From positions 21,139,501-21,203,500 of the forward strand of contig CM050454.1 in assembly GCA_027563935.2 (NCBI GenBank): a stretch of DNA of 64,000 bases, written 5' to 3'. Below the pieces are notes generated by a model. The model saw only the letters and a list, made by a program, of their open reading frames with translations, searched no databases and was not told the DNA's origin. Position 1 is the first letter of the stretch. Each line of letters begins with the position of its first letter. Of this stretch, positions 33,641 to 46,600 are shown in pieces. The position numbers and the translations under genes are program-made. Origin of the DNA: Costus lasius (taxonomy: Eukaryota; Streptophyta; Magnoliopsida; Zingiberales; Costaceae).

Positions 33641-36600
33641 AAGGCCTTCTCGGTCGCAGATGTCCACTCAAACTTCCTTGGCGCAAACAATTTGTAATGG
33701 GAGCCACCAGTGTACTAAAATTATGAATGAAGTGCCTATATAAAGTGGCCAAACCATGGAAACTTCTAGCCTCGGTTAGTGTGGTAGGGGGTGGCCAATC
33801 CAAGATAGCAGCAATTTTAGAAGGGGCAGCCTTCAACCCTTGATCATTGATGATAAATCCTAGGAACTCCACCTCTTGTGTCAAGAAAACACACTTCTTA
33901 ACATTCAACATTAGTTGTTCCTGCTTTAAAAGATCAAGCGTAGCCTTAACATGTTTAAGATGTTCCTCACTTGTCTTACTAAAGATCAAAATATCATCAA
34001 AGTAAACCACCAAAAATTTACCAATGTAAGGTTTCAAAACTTGATGCATTAACCTCATAAAGGTGGAAGGGGCATTGGTTAGCCCAAAAGGCATAACCAT
34101 CCATTCATACTGTTAGGGAATACCGGGTGTAATTTAAAATTTTTGCAGTCCCAGGACGCAGCGGAAGCATTACACCTGAAACATATTCCGGTCCCAAGGA
34201 TCCATGCGAGAGAGAAGACACAAGGATGTGTTAGAGATGTACCTCTTTTGCTTGTCTAGTTGCCGAAGCCATGTTGAAGGCGCCCAAGTGTTCGTCCTCT
34301 ACAAGTATCCACGCGTCGACTCCCTGATCGTTGCTCCCTTCCACGCTTGGTGCTAGCCTCGGGAAGAGAATCAAGCCTTATCACTTTCTTCAAATCTTGC
34401 GCCACCTCCAAGGTAGAAGCGCCAAGAAGAGATGAGGAAGAGGATGATGCGCCAAGTACTTCCTTCTTCTTCTTTGCATGCGCCACCTTCAAGCAAGGTG
34501 CGCCTATGGCCAAGGAACGAAGAGGACTTGTGGCAAGGAGATGCCACCAAGCACTAAGAGTCCTTGCGCCAAGAAGAGAGGGAGAAGAAGAAGAACTTGC
34601 GGTTCCAAGGAAGAAGGAGATTGCGCTCCTTGATGAAGAAGGAGAGCTCCAAGCTCTCAAGTTGTCGCCACCCTAAGCTTCCAATTCTCTCCAAGAGATG
34701 TCACCACCAAGCCCTTCTCCAAGTTACGTCAAGAGGTGAAGAAGGAGAAGAAGGCTTGCGGCTTCAAGGAGGAAGAAGGGTTGCGCCACCTTCAAGTTGT
34801 CACCCTTTGCCCTTGCTCATGCCTCTCTATGTGTCTTCACGCCTCCAAGGAGTTAACATTTTAGAGGGGGCGGCTAGGGTCTTATTTATAAGGTCAAGAG
34901 GCGGTTTAGGGAGGGCCAAGATCATGCCAAGTGGGCGGCTAGGATGAAGGGGGTTTGTGGCAAGGAAAGTCTCCAAGACTTTTCCATAAACCTCATTCAA
35001 CCTATCCTTATTTGCCCTATAGCCATATCAGCCCAAGAGATGCCTTAAAGGCATGCATTCCATCCTAGGAAGAAGGGCTAGGCGCCTTTTACTTCCATAA
35101 TGAAGCAAAGGCGCCTCCCTCACCCCATTATGCCCCTAGGCGCCAATGGGGTGAGATTTCTCCCCATTATGCCCTTTTAGCCTCTAATCTCTTCATGACA
35201 ACTTATTATTGGGCCTCATTGGATAATGAGTTGGCCCAAACTTCATTGCATGAGTTGATTAAGCCATTGGATCTAATCCAATGCAACCCTAATCCAAATG
35301 TGACCAATTAAGGTCAATTTCGGGTCAACCTGCCAAAATTGAAGTTTGGCTCCAATAACTTTCTTCCAACTCATCAGGCCCATTGGCGCTGATGAAATCT
35401 TCCAAATGGATCCAAGTTATTCAATAACTTGATCCTAAGGCTTCTGATTAAAACAATGTCAAGAGTCTATTGCGTGTGACCCCATAGGATCCATATGACG
35501 ATGGCAATGATGTAAACATCATAAGTAGTGAGGGGTATCTAGCAATACATCACTACTACCCATGTCATAGGACTTAAGTCATTTTAGCAACAACTCCTAA
35601 CAAGCAACTAGGATTCCCATTGCATTATAGATCCCTTTGCCTAAACTGATATCCTGCCATTGGATTAGTCTCAAGTTTATCAATCCAATGCATTGGTCAT
35701 GACTCAACAAGTGTGGCCACACATTCCTGTCATGCACCAATAAGGTGGGGCGCCCCCGAGTGGATATCATGCTTCCAATAAGGAAGGGGCAAATCCTACT
35801 ATTGGTCATCCATGTCTCTACATGACTTATGACATGCCCAATGTCAGTCGTTTTGGTCTCCCAATTACGGAGCGACGTAAGACTGTATCAAAGCATACCC
35901 ATCATCAAATCTAGACATGAATACCTCAAGTCTAAGGATCAATGCAAACCTCTTGCATGTGAGATTGACTTGTTGACTAGACTAGTCAATCCTCACGGTG
36001 GATCACTCCAGTGCATCCAATGCACCTGTATGTCTGCGTTACTGTGCCCCGCACCTAACCAGCCCATACACCAGTCTCACATGTACCAAAGCTGTCCTAT
36101 ATCTGCTAAGGTACCTTGTCTGGGGATAGCTTATGAGAATGGATCCAATCCAAACTCCTGGGACATTATACATGCAACTCAATACATCAACGCAGGTAGA
36201 GAAGTCTGCATAATAACGACCATGCCTTTATAGAGAATAATAATTCTATCAAAGTACATTTAAACAATGCCCGACTATGTCCAAACATTGGTCTGCAGGG
36301 CATAAACACCAACACATACAACCCATCTTGAGTCTTAAAGGTTATTTTCCATTCGTCCCCTTCCCGGATTCTAACTTGGTGGTAGCCACTTCGTAAATCA
36401 ATCTTAGAAAACCAAGCTGAGCCCACAATCATGTCTAGAAGATCATCAAGTCGGGGTATGGGAAATCTATATTTGACAGTGATCTTATTGATGGCTCGAC
36501 AATCTATGCATATCCTCCGAGTCCCATCTTTCTTAGGTGTAAGAAGTGCAAGAACTGCACATGGGCTGAGGCTCTCTCATATTAGTCCCTTCTCTAACAA

Positions 36601-36789
36601 CTCATCTACTTGTCTTTTTAGCTCGGCATGTTCAGTAGGGCTCATGCGGTAGTGGGGAAGGAGAGGTAAGGTGGCCCCGGGTACAAGATCTATAGCATGT
36701 TGCACACTTCTTTCAGGTGGTAACTCACTTGGTAACTCACAGGGGGTAATAGATTCATAATCCCTAAGCAATTCAGTTATGATGGCCGA
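33640..36789 (-). pseudogene. Element B reverse transcriptase, split by a copia solo LTR
   Basis: The right part (36771-36320) contains SVQHAIDLVPGATLPLLPHYRM, ELKRQVDELLEKGLI and [23 protein letters not shown] with the first catalytic Asp. At 36319 it breaks in the segment before [14 protein letters not shown]. The left part (34105-33640) resumes exactly there and contains [15 protein letters not shown] with the YFDD site intact, [20 protein letters not shown] and the connection to RNase H. The intervening 34111-36314 is a solo LTR with target duplication CATAC. Apart from that insertion and a frameshift near the left end, the RT motifs are well kept, suggesting a recent death of the frame. 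Confidence 0.88.
34111..36314 (-). mobile_element. Solo LTR of a copia-type element inside the RT of element B (2204 bp)
   Basis: The plus strand runs from TGTTAGGGAATACC to CACCAACA, flanked by CATAC at 34106-34110 and 36315-36319. Minus-strand orientation is suggested by a TATA-like CTTATAAATAAG on that strand near 34890. It contains a run of simple GAAGAAG/CCAAG-rich sequence (34350-34800), which produces spurious ORFs. Confidence 0.88.
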
Positions 36790-37411
36790 CTATTCTTGCT
36801 GGATTTCAGTATTAGGGGGCTGCACAAGTAAGGTATAAATAGCACCGGTCTCTTTAGTGGCTTGAAGGAAGGAATGGGTCCTTAATAGAGTGATAGGTTT
36901 CTTACCATCTATTGCCTTGCCTTTCTTATGGGATGCCCGAAGTTCCCGTGGTAAACTAGGAATAAGGGTGATCTTTTTGTTTTCAGCCATGAACTCATAC
37001 GTATTACTCCTTCCATAGTGAGTGACGTCAAGATCATATAGCCATGGCCGACCAAGTAAGACATCAGCCACGTCCATTTTCGTCACATCACACCAAATAC
37101 TTCCTTGGTAGGTGGCTAGTTTTAGGGGTACCATGCATCTAAATGTCATAGGAATACTTGTTTTGTCAACCCTAGAGATGCTATAAGGTTTAGGGTGCTT
37201 TTCTTGTTCTAGACCGAACTTACTTACAGCTTATTTGGATATGACATTGAAGCTGCTTCCACTATGTATGATGATCTTACACACCTTCTCATTGCACTGG
37301 GTATAAGTATAGAAGAGACTGGTTCTTTTCCAATCTTCAGTAGGAGCATTTTTAATGTAAGTACACCTCACAATGGTCATGGTAGAAGGGGGTTCTTCCT
37401 CACTATTATAT
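36790..37411 (-). pseudogene. Element B aspartic protease, broken
   Basis: Blocks: NAPTEDWKRTSLFYTYTQCN, then KIIIHSGSSFNVISK, where the family has DSGSS, so the catalytic Asp is His here. After a frameshift: SIWCDVTKMDVADVLLGRPWLYDLDV and SNTYEF, then a lysine-rich linker toward RT. The same order and wording occur in element A at 48850-48285, so A and B are related lineages. Protease would mature gag-pol; the changed active site rules this out. Confidence 0.8.
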
Positions 37412-38612
37412 TTAGGAGCATATGACACATTTTCCACTCCCCCCCCCCCCCCCTTCAGTTTCATCCTCCTCAATCTCTTCTATGAGCAAAGCTTTTTTGG
37501 GGCAATCCTTAGCAATATGGCCTGGCTGAGAACACTTGTAGCAAGTAAGCTTGTTGCTAGGTGGGTTTGTAGGCCTCTTATCTCTAGGATTACCATCCAC
37601 TATGGGTGCCTTAGCTGGTAATGGATTGGGATTGATTGGAATTGACGCAGTAGGGGTGTTGGTCTTAGGTTGAGTGACTCTCATTTGTTACAAATCATAT
37701 TCAATGTCCATGACAAAGTGATGGGCTTCTTGTAGGTTCTCACATCTATGGTGTATTAAAGCCCTCGTAATATCAGCCCTCAAACCTCCTTTAAATCAAT
37801 TCAATGTTAGCCATTGATCCTCATGTAGATCACATTTAATCAAGAGATCCTCGAATTTTCTCACATATTCGGCAGCAGTATCATTACCTTGAACCAATCT
37901 AGAGAGCTAATCATAAATCCTTTGTCTATAATTAGGGGACACATACTTCTCTCTTAATTTCCATTTCATATCATTCCAAGTGGTAATGGGTGGTATACCG
38001 CTCCTAGCTAGTTTAACCTCTACATTGTTCCAATACATTTGGGCAGACCCTCTCAAGAGAAACTTAACACATTGAACCTTCCTAGTGTCTGGTATCCTTC
38101 CCCACTCAAAGTATTGCTCAACACTAGCTTGCCAATTCAGAAATTCTTGTGTGTCTAGACCCCCCTCAAAGATAGGTGGAATAAGCCTAATAGTTCTAGA
38201 CATCTCATCATCTTCTCTAGTGTAGTTAAGAGTTCTACCAAATGGTTCTTCAGCTAGAGGTTCATCACTAGTGGGTATGGGTCTCCTTGGATTATAAGCT
38301 TGGTATTGGGTCTCGGGTCTGGGGACGGTTCTATTTCCCTGGTGACTCCTACTAGTGCCCTCCCCCCAATTGTGTTCATTTGGTCCTCTAGGAGAAGGCA
38401 TGGGTTGATGTTGGGTCGCCTTTATGCGAAAATTAGGTTCAGTATTAGGTTGGGTTGAGTTGTGCTTAGAAATAGACTCTAGGTGTCCCACTCTTAGGTT
38501 AAAGGTGTCCATGGATTTTTTTCAACTCAGTTAACATGGTCACTACATCAGCCATAGTGGTAGGGTCTTACTCGGGTTCATTAGTCAGAGGGTTATTCCT
38601 AGTGCGCACCAT
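37412..38612 (-). pseudogene. Element B gag with zinc knuckle
   Basis: The likely start is the ATG at 38612, encoding MVRTRNNPLTNEPE followed by a stop. The main open part (38512-37907) contains IPPIFEGGLDTQEFLNWQASVEQYFEW, KFLLRGSAQMYWNN and LREKYVSPNYRQ of the gypsy capsid. Stops at about 37905 and beyond interrupt the region NDTAAEYVRKFEDLL. The knuckle CYKCSQPGHIAKDC is intact (37684-37412). A run of 15 C on the plus strand (37439-37453, Gly codons on the minus strand) sits at the gag-protease junction, where the reading also shifts frame. Confidence 0.82.
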
Positions 38613-39366
38613 GGTGTTAAGTTCAAGTCTACACACTCGATTGATAAGCAAGTAAGTTGTAATAGTAGACAAGTACAGCAAGCTAGAAACAGATAAATAC
38701 CAAGTAAGGAACCGATGCAAGCAAGTAGAATGAGATATAACAGCTAGCTTGAAATCAGAGACTAGAGCTGATGATCACAAGTGTGTTACTAATGTGATTA
38801 TTATACAGGATGATAGCAAATAGGAGTCGTGAACAGCCAAGGTATCACACAGTGCAATATTCAGTGGATGATCGGATAATCCCAATTGGTAAGCTACAGT
38901 ACAACAGATATGAAATGCGACAGTATGCAGATTTCGGATTATGTTAGTAAACAATCGGCACTTGCTGTTTGATGGTAGTTCAGCAATACAAATGATGTAT
39001 TTAGCCTACTATCAGATGCTGGCATAGCAAGGTTCAGAAAATTTCAGTTCACAGTGAGTATACGAGACTAGTTCAGAAAATATTAGAAAATGCAACGGTA
39101 AACTACAGTACATAGGCAGATTTCAGAAGTAAACTAGTAAGTAGATCTCTTCCCAACTCAGCAGTAAAAATCACACACAATTTCAGGAATGTAGAAATAG
39201 ATATCAATAGTCGTCAAGCTCATACATAGCAGCAAGAAAGAAACCCAAACCAAGTAGCCAAATCTAGAAATCAGAACTAAGGAATATCAGCGAATAATGA
39301 CAGTGCAGAAGTTGTATCAGCATAGATGAAAGTTAACAGCAATTGAAACTAGAGCACCTAAGGATT
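38613..39366 (-). other. Element B leader between primer site and gag
   Basis: About 750 bp, AT-rich, no convincing ORF. It has several loose repeats of CAGAAAATATTAGAAAAT-like sequence. Nothing else recognised. Confidence 0.6.
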
Positions 39367-39378
39367 GCTCTGATACCA
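39367..39378 (-). other. Element B primer-binding site, initiator tRNA-Met
   Basis: The minus strand reads TGGTATCAGAGC, a perfect 12-base complement to the tRNA-Met 3' end, one base from the 5' LTR at 39380. Confidence 0.92.
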
Positions 39379-39379
39379 C

Positions 39380-42300
39380 TGATGTAAAATGAGATTTAAG
39401 CCCAAGAGTATCCCTTAGGTATGTGGCTCCTTAATGATGGATTTTAAGTTATAAGCTAGGTTCTTAATGGGAGTAGGAGTTTTCATGTGATTCTAGATCT
39501 GAGGGGAGATGGAATGACGACACCTGAGGCCCCCTTTAGGTAAGGAGGCCAAGTTCCCTCTTCGGCTGCTCAACAATTTGTGGTTGTGACCCTAGCAATT
39601 GGTCCTGGAGGTGATACTTCAGCTCCTTTTGGCTCCACGCAATCACAAACTTCAGCAGCTTTCAGCTGCACCAGGAAATCAAGTAGGTTAGGCAAGTGGG
39701 AATTCGGCAGGAAGATGAGGATGAAGGGCCTTCCGGCTCACCTTCAGGGGATCGGGATGGAAGGGCCAATGACTCACCCTCAAGGAACACAAGGGGCCAA
39801 AGGCTCTTCCTCAACAAGCAGCATCCGCTAACTCAATTTGGAAATTTTCTCAGAAAATGGCATCTACTCGTGCAGTGTAAAATTACATGGCTTTAAACCA
39901 AAACTCCCAACGTTTACATTTTCGATGACCTTTGGTATTCTACTTGGTTCAGAATTTGGATTTCCTCCTTAAGCTTGATTGGTGGCTGTGAATGGTGATA
40001 ATGGCTGAGCTGGAGATGCGCATGCTGGATTTCTTGTAATGGCAGGTTTGACGTGGCATAATGTTGCTGCTTTGAAAATGTAACTTGATTTGGGCTTGAT
40101 AGTTGCTGGCCGATAGTATGATGTTGGAGTTAACGCTTTGCTTGGTGATGTTGACTCCTTAGCTGAAATGTGTTGTCTCCTTGCTTGATGAAGTTGACTC
40201 CTTAGCTAAAATGTGTTGTCTCCTTGCTTGATGATGTCATTGTTGTGTCCGCAAGTGCACGGATACTTCGAAGTAATAAAAGATATCGAACCACAGAGAC
40301 CTTATTGTTAAGTACCAAATAATTGTTTTCTCACTAGCTAAGCAAATCGAATATGATGTAAATAAATGATCAAATAGCGTGCAGATAATCAGAAAAGAAA
40401 ATTGGGACTAGGGTTTCATCCACATTAATTCCCATGACTAGATATAAATAGATGTTCGTCAGTCTAATTTCAATATGATAAAGACATAATTCACTTAATA
40501 AGGAAATCATCTCGCTTTCGTGCAGACAGTTTACAAGAACCAATCCTCACTTTCGTGTAGGATCTGTTTGATTCGTTAAATAAAAGTGAATCATCAACAA
40601 AGAACTCAAGGATCACTTTCATGCATCCGAATTCTAAGTTAATAATCTCAAGTGGAAACTCAAGGATAACTTTCATGCATCCGAATCTCAACACAAGTTC
40701 TACTTAAGGTTTTCCAACGTTCCAGTACTCAATTTCTTGCAATACCTCCTACGTTATCACAGTAACTCAATCCTAGATTCAGATTATCAACATGGAAATT
40801 ATACTTCTAAAATCGAGAAATAAGAACTAACCTAATTTCTTACGATGAGTTCCTAATATTTAATTTTAGGGTTCCAAGTTCTCAAGCAAATCACATTTCA
40901 GTCCATATTGTGAAAACTCTAAAACGTGATGATAATATGAAACTATGGAGAATTAAAGACAATCATCACAAAAGCAGAATTATCATATCAAAATTATACT
41001 GACGAAATAAAAGTTATCTAGTCATTATGAAATTAAGGGGATTACACCCTTATGTCCCAAGGAGAAGTTTACACTACCATGGAATTAAAAATACAATAAA
41101 AGTTCATGATAAATTAGAATTCGAAAAAGGAAGAAACACCACCGTAATTTTGCAAATTTTCGGATGCTACGGTACTGCTACAGTACCGTGAACAGTGCTG
41201 CTACAATAAAGTCATGAAACACTATTCATGCCTGAATTTTCTTTCTTCGATTTCTCCCTCGATCGAACTCCTTTCGATCTAAAATTTTTGGAGTATCCTC
41301 TCCTCCCTTGGGCGAAACTTTCCTATAAATTTGGTGGCCTGACATGGCCTCTACACCTCATGACGAGAGGCCACGCCTTATAGGTGCCCTTTTCTAATTT
41401 CTCCCTCGATTCTTCATGAAATTGGATTCTTCCCATCCTCAAATCTTCTCCTCCATTTATAGAAGAGACCCATTTTTATAGTTTTTCAATTGGTGCCCTG
41501 GATCTCCAGATATTGCATCGCAAAAATCTGGCTTTTCAGTGTTCGCGGAAGACTCGGCTAAAAACATAATTACGGTCATAATTTTGATTACGGCTGTGCC
41601 GTATTTTAGTTCTGTGTGTTTTTGGGTCAAAATTACAGCCCGTGAAAAATATTATGGCTGTGCTGTATTTTCTTCTGTAAATTTCTAGACCAAAATTACG
41701 GCCTGTGGAATTTCTTACGACAGTACCGTAATTTCTTCCATGGATTTCTGGGCCAAAATTATGGCCCGTAAAAATCATTACGGTAGTGGTGTATTTTTGG
41801 GCAAAAAATTACACCCGTAATTTCCATTACGGTAGGGGTGTATTTTTCAAACTTGCTCTGATTTGCATGAAAATTGACGGGCGGCTTCGTCTCGATGTTT
41901 GGAATCCATTGGCGTACTCAAATCTTCTAAAATACATCAAAATATGGCACTTTTTTCCTAAAAATCATCAAAAATAAGAAATCATATAAATTCCGCAATA
42001 TTTGACAAATTAGGCTTAAAAATAAGCAAAAGAGCATAAATATGACACAAAAAGACCAATGAAATGACACAAAATATACTATGAATTTTGGTGTCATCAA
42101 TCGTCTTCTTAGCTGAAATGTGGCAAGGTCTTGAACATTAGGGAGCTTGGTGCCATGTAAGTGCTATTACAGGTGTTATAAAGTCCTAGGCTAAACATCC
42201 TACTACAATCACTACAAAATAAAACAAGAGTTAAAAATAAATCCTAGACTACATCCTAACTACAGCATCAAATGTTTAAGTTACAAAAGTTGTCCACCAA

Positions 42301-42496
42301 CTAGTCTCATAACCATCAAGACTAGCTTGGACCGAAATGGACAAAGTTTAACAAGTTCCAAAACTTAAGGTTAAAATACAAATGTCAAGTTTGCTATCAT
42401 GACAAGTTCACAAGGTAAAGTATTCAAGTGGTCATCCCATAGCGGACCGGGGGCTTCTTGATTCTTTTAGATCTCCTTGGCAATGTCCCTACATCA
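39380..42496 (-). repeat. Element B 5' LTR, interrupted by a solo LTR
   Basis: Own sequence is 39380-40240 plus 42100-42496 (about 1.26 kb). Ends are TGATGTA and TACATCA. Confidence 0.88.
40241..42099 (-). mobile_element. Athila-like solo LTR in the 5' LTR of element B (1859 bp)
   Basis: It starts TGTTGTGTCCGCAAGTGCACGG and ends GTGTCATCA, with the Athila-like block GAAGTAATAA, the GGATCACTTTC motif at 40610, and palindromes at 41560-41850. The host sequence (GATGATGTCAT then CTTCTTAG) resumes on the right, but no clean 5-bp duplication is visible, so the duplication has probably mutated. Confidence 0.82.
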
Positions 42497-43622
42497 ACAC
42501 CCATAGGCTTTCATGACTCCGTCAGTTCCCTCGGGGTGGGGAGAATTCTCCTCCAGAGAAGAAGGGGCTGGCATGTCGTCGGACATGGCACCGGAGGGCA
42601 GGGGCATGGAACGGCAGGAGGTCAGCGATGTTGAAGATAGGGCTAATGAGGGAGTCCTCCAGCAGGTCGAGGACGTAGGTGTTCGCACCAACCCTTCGCA
42701 GAATCGTGTAGTGTCCGTCGCAACGTGCATGCAATTTCCAGTTGGCTCTATCCCTCATTCGCTTAGGGTGCAGTCGCACCATCACTTGCTCACCCACTCG
42801 AAAATGGTCTGGCCTACGGTGCTCGTTGGCCTCAGCTGCGTACCGAGTATTGCTCAAGAAGATCCAGCAGTGAATCTCATCATGTAAACCCGCAATGTGG
42901 GATGTAAATGCATATGCAGACTCATGGATAGAAGGGGGAGTAGGGACCTTATGCATGTCGATGGGTTTGCGAGGCTGGTGCCCGAGCAAGACTTGGAAAG
43001 GGCTCAACCCGGTAGACCGGTTGAAAGCACTGTTATATGCCAACTCCCCAATGGGGAGATGGTCAACCCAATGGCATGGAAAATCGCCGGCTAAGCAACA
43101 CAGAAGGTTGCCCAAACTACGGTTCACGACCTCCGTTTGGCCGTCAGTTTGCGGGTGGTACGCAGACGAGTACTTGAGCGTGGTGCCAAGTAAGGACCAA
43201 AGGGACTTCCAGAAATAACCGATGAACCGACTATCGCTGTCAAACACAATGGTTAGGGGTAGCCCATGGAGGCGGACGATCTCTTTGACACAGAGACGCG
43301 CAATGTGGGAGGCATCGGCCATCTTAGAACACGGCACAAAGTGTGCCATCTTGGAAAAGCGATCCACGACAATGAAGATGGAGTCATGGCGCGAGGCCGT
43401 GCGGCATAAACTGAGGATGGAGTCCATGCTAGTCTCGAGCCATGGATCGGGGGGGCACAGGTAAGGGCATGTAGAGGCCAGTATTGGGAGGCCGAGGTTT
43501 GGCACGTTGGCACGTGGCACAGTGTCGGATGACCCTATCGGCGTCCTTACGAAGAGTGGGCCAAAAGAAATGATCTTCGGCCAATTAGAGGGTCTTATCG
43601 TAGCCATGGTGCCCAGTGGCAC

Positions 43623-46600
43623 TGATGTAGGGACACCCCCAAGAAGATCAACAAGGATTAAGAAGGCCCCAATTCGGTATGGGATGAGTACTTGAGTCAT
43701 TTGGGTACTTTGGAACTTGTCCAACTTTTGTGAAACTTGTTAATGATAGGCTTCTGCAAGTGCACGGAACTATCGAAGTAATAAAGAAAGGTATCGAATC
43801 CACAGGGACCTTATTGTTAAGTACCAAATAGTGGTATTCTTACTAGCTAAGCGAACCAATTCTAGTGCAAAGTAATAATGGAAAACACACGAACTCAGAT
43901 AATCAGAGAGATAAATTGGGACTTAGGGTTTCATCCTCCTTGATTCTAATGACTAGACATAAATAAAAGGGTCGCCAGTCTAATTCTACCATGACAAAGA
44001 CATAATTTACTTGATAAAGGTATTGTCTCACTTTCGTGCAGACAATCATGCAGATAACTGATCCTCACTTTCGTGCAAGATCTATTCTCAATGCTGTAGA
44101 TAATTAAATCATCAATCAAAGAACTCAAGATTACTTTCGTGCATCCGAATTCTAGGTTGATCATCTCTAGCGGAAGCTCAAGGATCACTTTCGTGCATCC
44201 GAGCCTCAACACTAGTTTTACTCATGGATCTCCAACGTTCTGATCCTCACTTTCGTGCAAGATCTCCACGTTTGATAAATAGACTCGATCCATAAATTCA
44301 TATTATTATCATGGCAATTAATCTACTAGAACAGATCAAATTGGATCTAACCTAAGGAAGGGATCCTAACATGGAATTCTAGGGGTCCAAGTTCTCAAGC
44401 AAATCACCTTTCAGTCTCATTGCGAAAACTCTAAAAACATAATTAGTAACATGGACTTATAGAGAGTCTAAGCATAATTATCACATGAGCAAAATTATCA
44501 TGGCAAAGTTATCATGACGAAAAAGAAGATTATCTAATCATTAAAAATTAAGGGGATTACACCCCATGTCCCAAAAGAGTATTAAGCTTGCATGGAAAAA
44601 GAGATACAATAAATAATAGTCTTAGAGTGATCAGAAAACAAAAAGAAAGGAGAAATAACGTTACAGCACGGCTGTAAAATCCTTTACAGCCGTAATTTGC
44701 TTTGATGAATAGCGCTGTCACCGCTGTTTCGTTGATTCCTCCTCCGATCGGACTCCAAAAGCTCTAAAACTTCTGTGGTGTCTTCCTCTCCTCCAGGCGA
44801 AGCTTTTTCATGAAAATCACAACCTGAGGTGCCCTCTACGCCTCTCGGCGCGAGGCCAAACCCTAGCCACCTCTCTATTGATTTCTCTCTCTATACTGGA
44901 TAAAAATTCTTTGTTCCACTTCGTACACCTTCTTCTCTTAAAGGCGAGTTCAGAACATCTTTCAGATTTCAATTTGGACCTCTGGATCAAATGTTATGGC
45001 TCACGCAAGATTTGGACTCGTAAAAATCACGTTTTGACTAGGAATTACGGCAGTGTAATATCTCACGGCACTGCCGTAAAATAGCTTGAGTGTTCTATTC
45101 TGGAAATACTGGAAAATATGACCCGTAATTTAGTTTACGGCAGTGCCGTAATTTCGGTTTAACTTTCTGGTCGGAATATGTCTGGAAAATATGGCCCGTG
45201 TAGAAGTTTATGGCAGTGCCGTAATTTCAGCAAAGGTTTCTGTTCTGAAGACGCTCCAAAATACGGCAGTGTAATTCTTTACGGCAGTGCTGTAAAATCA
45301 CAAAATCTTTCTGTTTGGAAAAGCTCCAAAATACGGCCGTGTTCTTGATAATACGGTAGCCTCAAAATACGGTATCGTAAAATCCTTTACGGTACTGCCG
45401 TATTTTGGTTCCTGGCCTCGATTTGTGTGAAATTTCTTATGTATCTTCCGCTTGATGATGGTAATTCTTCCATGTGTTTGATTTTGCTTGAAAACGCCCA
45501 AAATAGTGCCTTTTTGCCTGAAAATCATGAAAAACCAAAATAGGAGTAGACTTTGCAATATTCGATGAATTTAGCATGAAAACAAGCAAAAGATCTTCAA
45601 TTCAGCATGAAAAGATATCTAAAATGATACAAAATATACTACATATTTTGGTGTATCAGTTAATTTCCTGCACTTCTTATTATTGTAATATTGTTACACA
45701 CTCTTTTTACTTTTAGCCCTTAATGTTTTGGTAGTTAGGAACCTAGCCTAGGATTTATTTTATGATGTCTTTGTTTTATTTTTAGTGGTTGTAGTAAGAT
45801 GTTCTAGCCTAGGATTTACGCACACTTGTATTACACATGCAAGCACCTTGTTCCTTCAACGAATTGTGACCTTGGCATGGATCAGTCAAAATCAGTCAAG
45901 AGCAGCCTAACAGCAACCCAGCTTACAAATCAAGTTCAGCTCAGCTCAATATACAAATCAAGTTCAGCTCAGCCCAGCTTACAAATCAAGTTCAGCTCCA
46001 AGTTCAAATCAGCCTTCAAGCCAAGAAGAATCTATCGCATCAGCAGCACATCATTGCCCCAGCTAGCCAATCCTAACAATACAAGTCAGCCACCTTTGCT
46101 AATACATCAAATCAACCAACGGCTACAATATCTTCTCTTCAACATGCGTAAAAGGATCATCACAGTCATCCAGCAAACAGCAACCAACAGCCAATGAAAG
46201 CACAACCAGAGAATGCCAAAGGTCACACAAATGTAATCGTTGAGGGAAAGGTTTCAAGCTTTGCACTTGTACACTTGCACTCTTCAGTCAACTTCCTTTG
46301 AACTGAAAACTTGTGTTAGCGTTGTGGTGTGTTGAGGGTTGAGCTTGCTGCCCTAGAGTTGAGCTTGCTCCTCTAAATCGTCCCAATCCCCTTCCTACCG
46401 GTTGGTCCCATCATTCACTCCATCTTCCCCTTCCATCAACCTCGCACAGTTACTGTTCTATTGCTGCAATCAACATCCTCAACAAGGACTTTCTCAGGCT
46501 GGAGCTAAGAGACATTGAGGCGTGATCAACAACTCCTTGTGGGCGTTTACTCAAAGTTTACTGCCTGAAGAAACCAGAAGGGGTTCGGCCCCCTTCCCTT

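Larger units (their letters stand above)
19904..42496 (-). mobile_element. Element B: Ty3/gypsy chromovirus-like retrotransposon with nested insertions
   Basis: Target duplication ACACC at 19899-19903 and 42497-42501, inside the 3' LTR of A. 3' LTR: 19904-20114 plus 30801-31823. 5' LTR: 39380-40240 plus 42100-42496. Ends are TGATGTA and TACATCA; the outer left end has mutated to TAATGTA. A perfect tRNA-Met primer site is at 39367-39378. The minus-strand body holds gag (38612), protease, RT, RNase H, integrase and a chromodomain-like tail (31880), interrupted by a copia solo LTR. Each LTR carries two tandem copies of a block of about 44-46 bp containing GAAATGTGTTGTCTCCTTGC (31371-31462 and 40146-40237). 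Confidence 0.9.
18214..42524 (-). repeat. Element A 3' LTR, split by element B
   Basis: Own sequence is 18214-19903 plus 42502-42524 (about 1.71 kb). It contains runs of decayed palindromes around TTACGGC and GCCGTAA at 19330-19760. It keeps the uninterrupted site AAAAGAGGGTCAAGATG near 18924, the position where the partner LTR carries the solo LTR 50864-54815. Confidence 0.88.

Noticed and set aside
34256..34947. Several 100-130 residue ORFs rich in Arg, Glu and Ser
   Set aside because: Simple GAAGAAG-like sequence within the copia solo LTR; open on both strands without motifs.
40491..44212. Small proteins with repeated GCMKVILE or GCTKVILE
   Set aside because: They are the reverse reading of the repeated GGATCACTTTC motif in LTRs, not genes.
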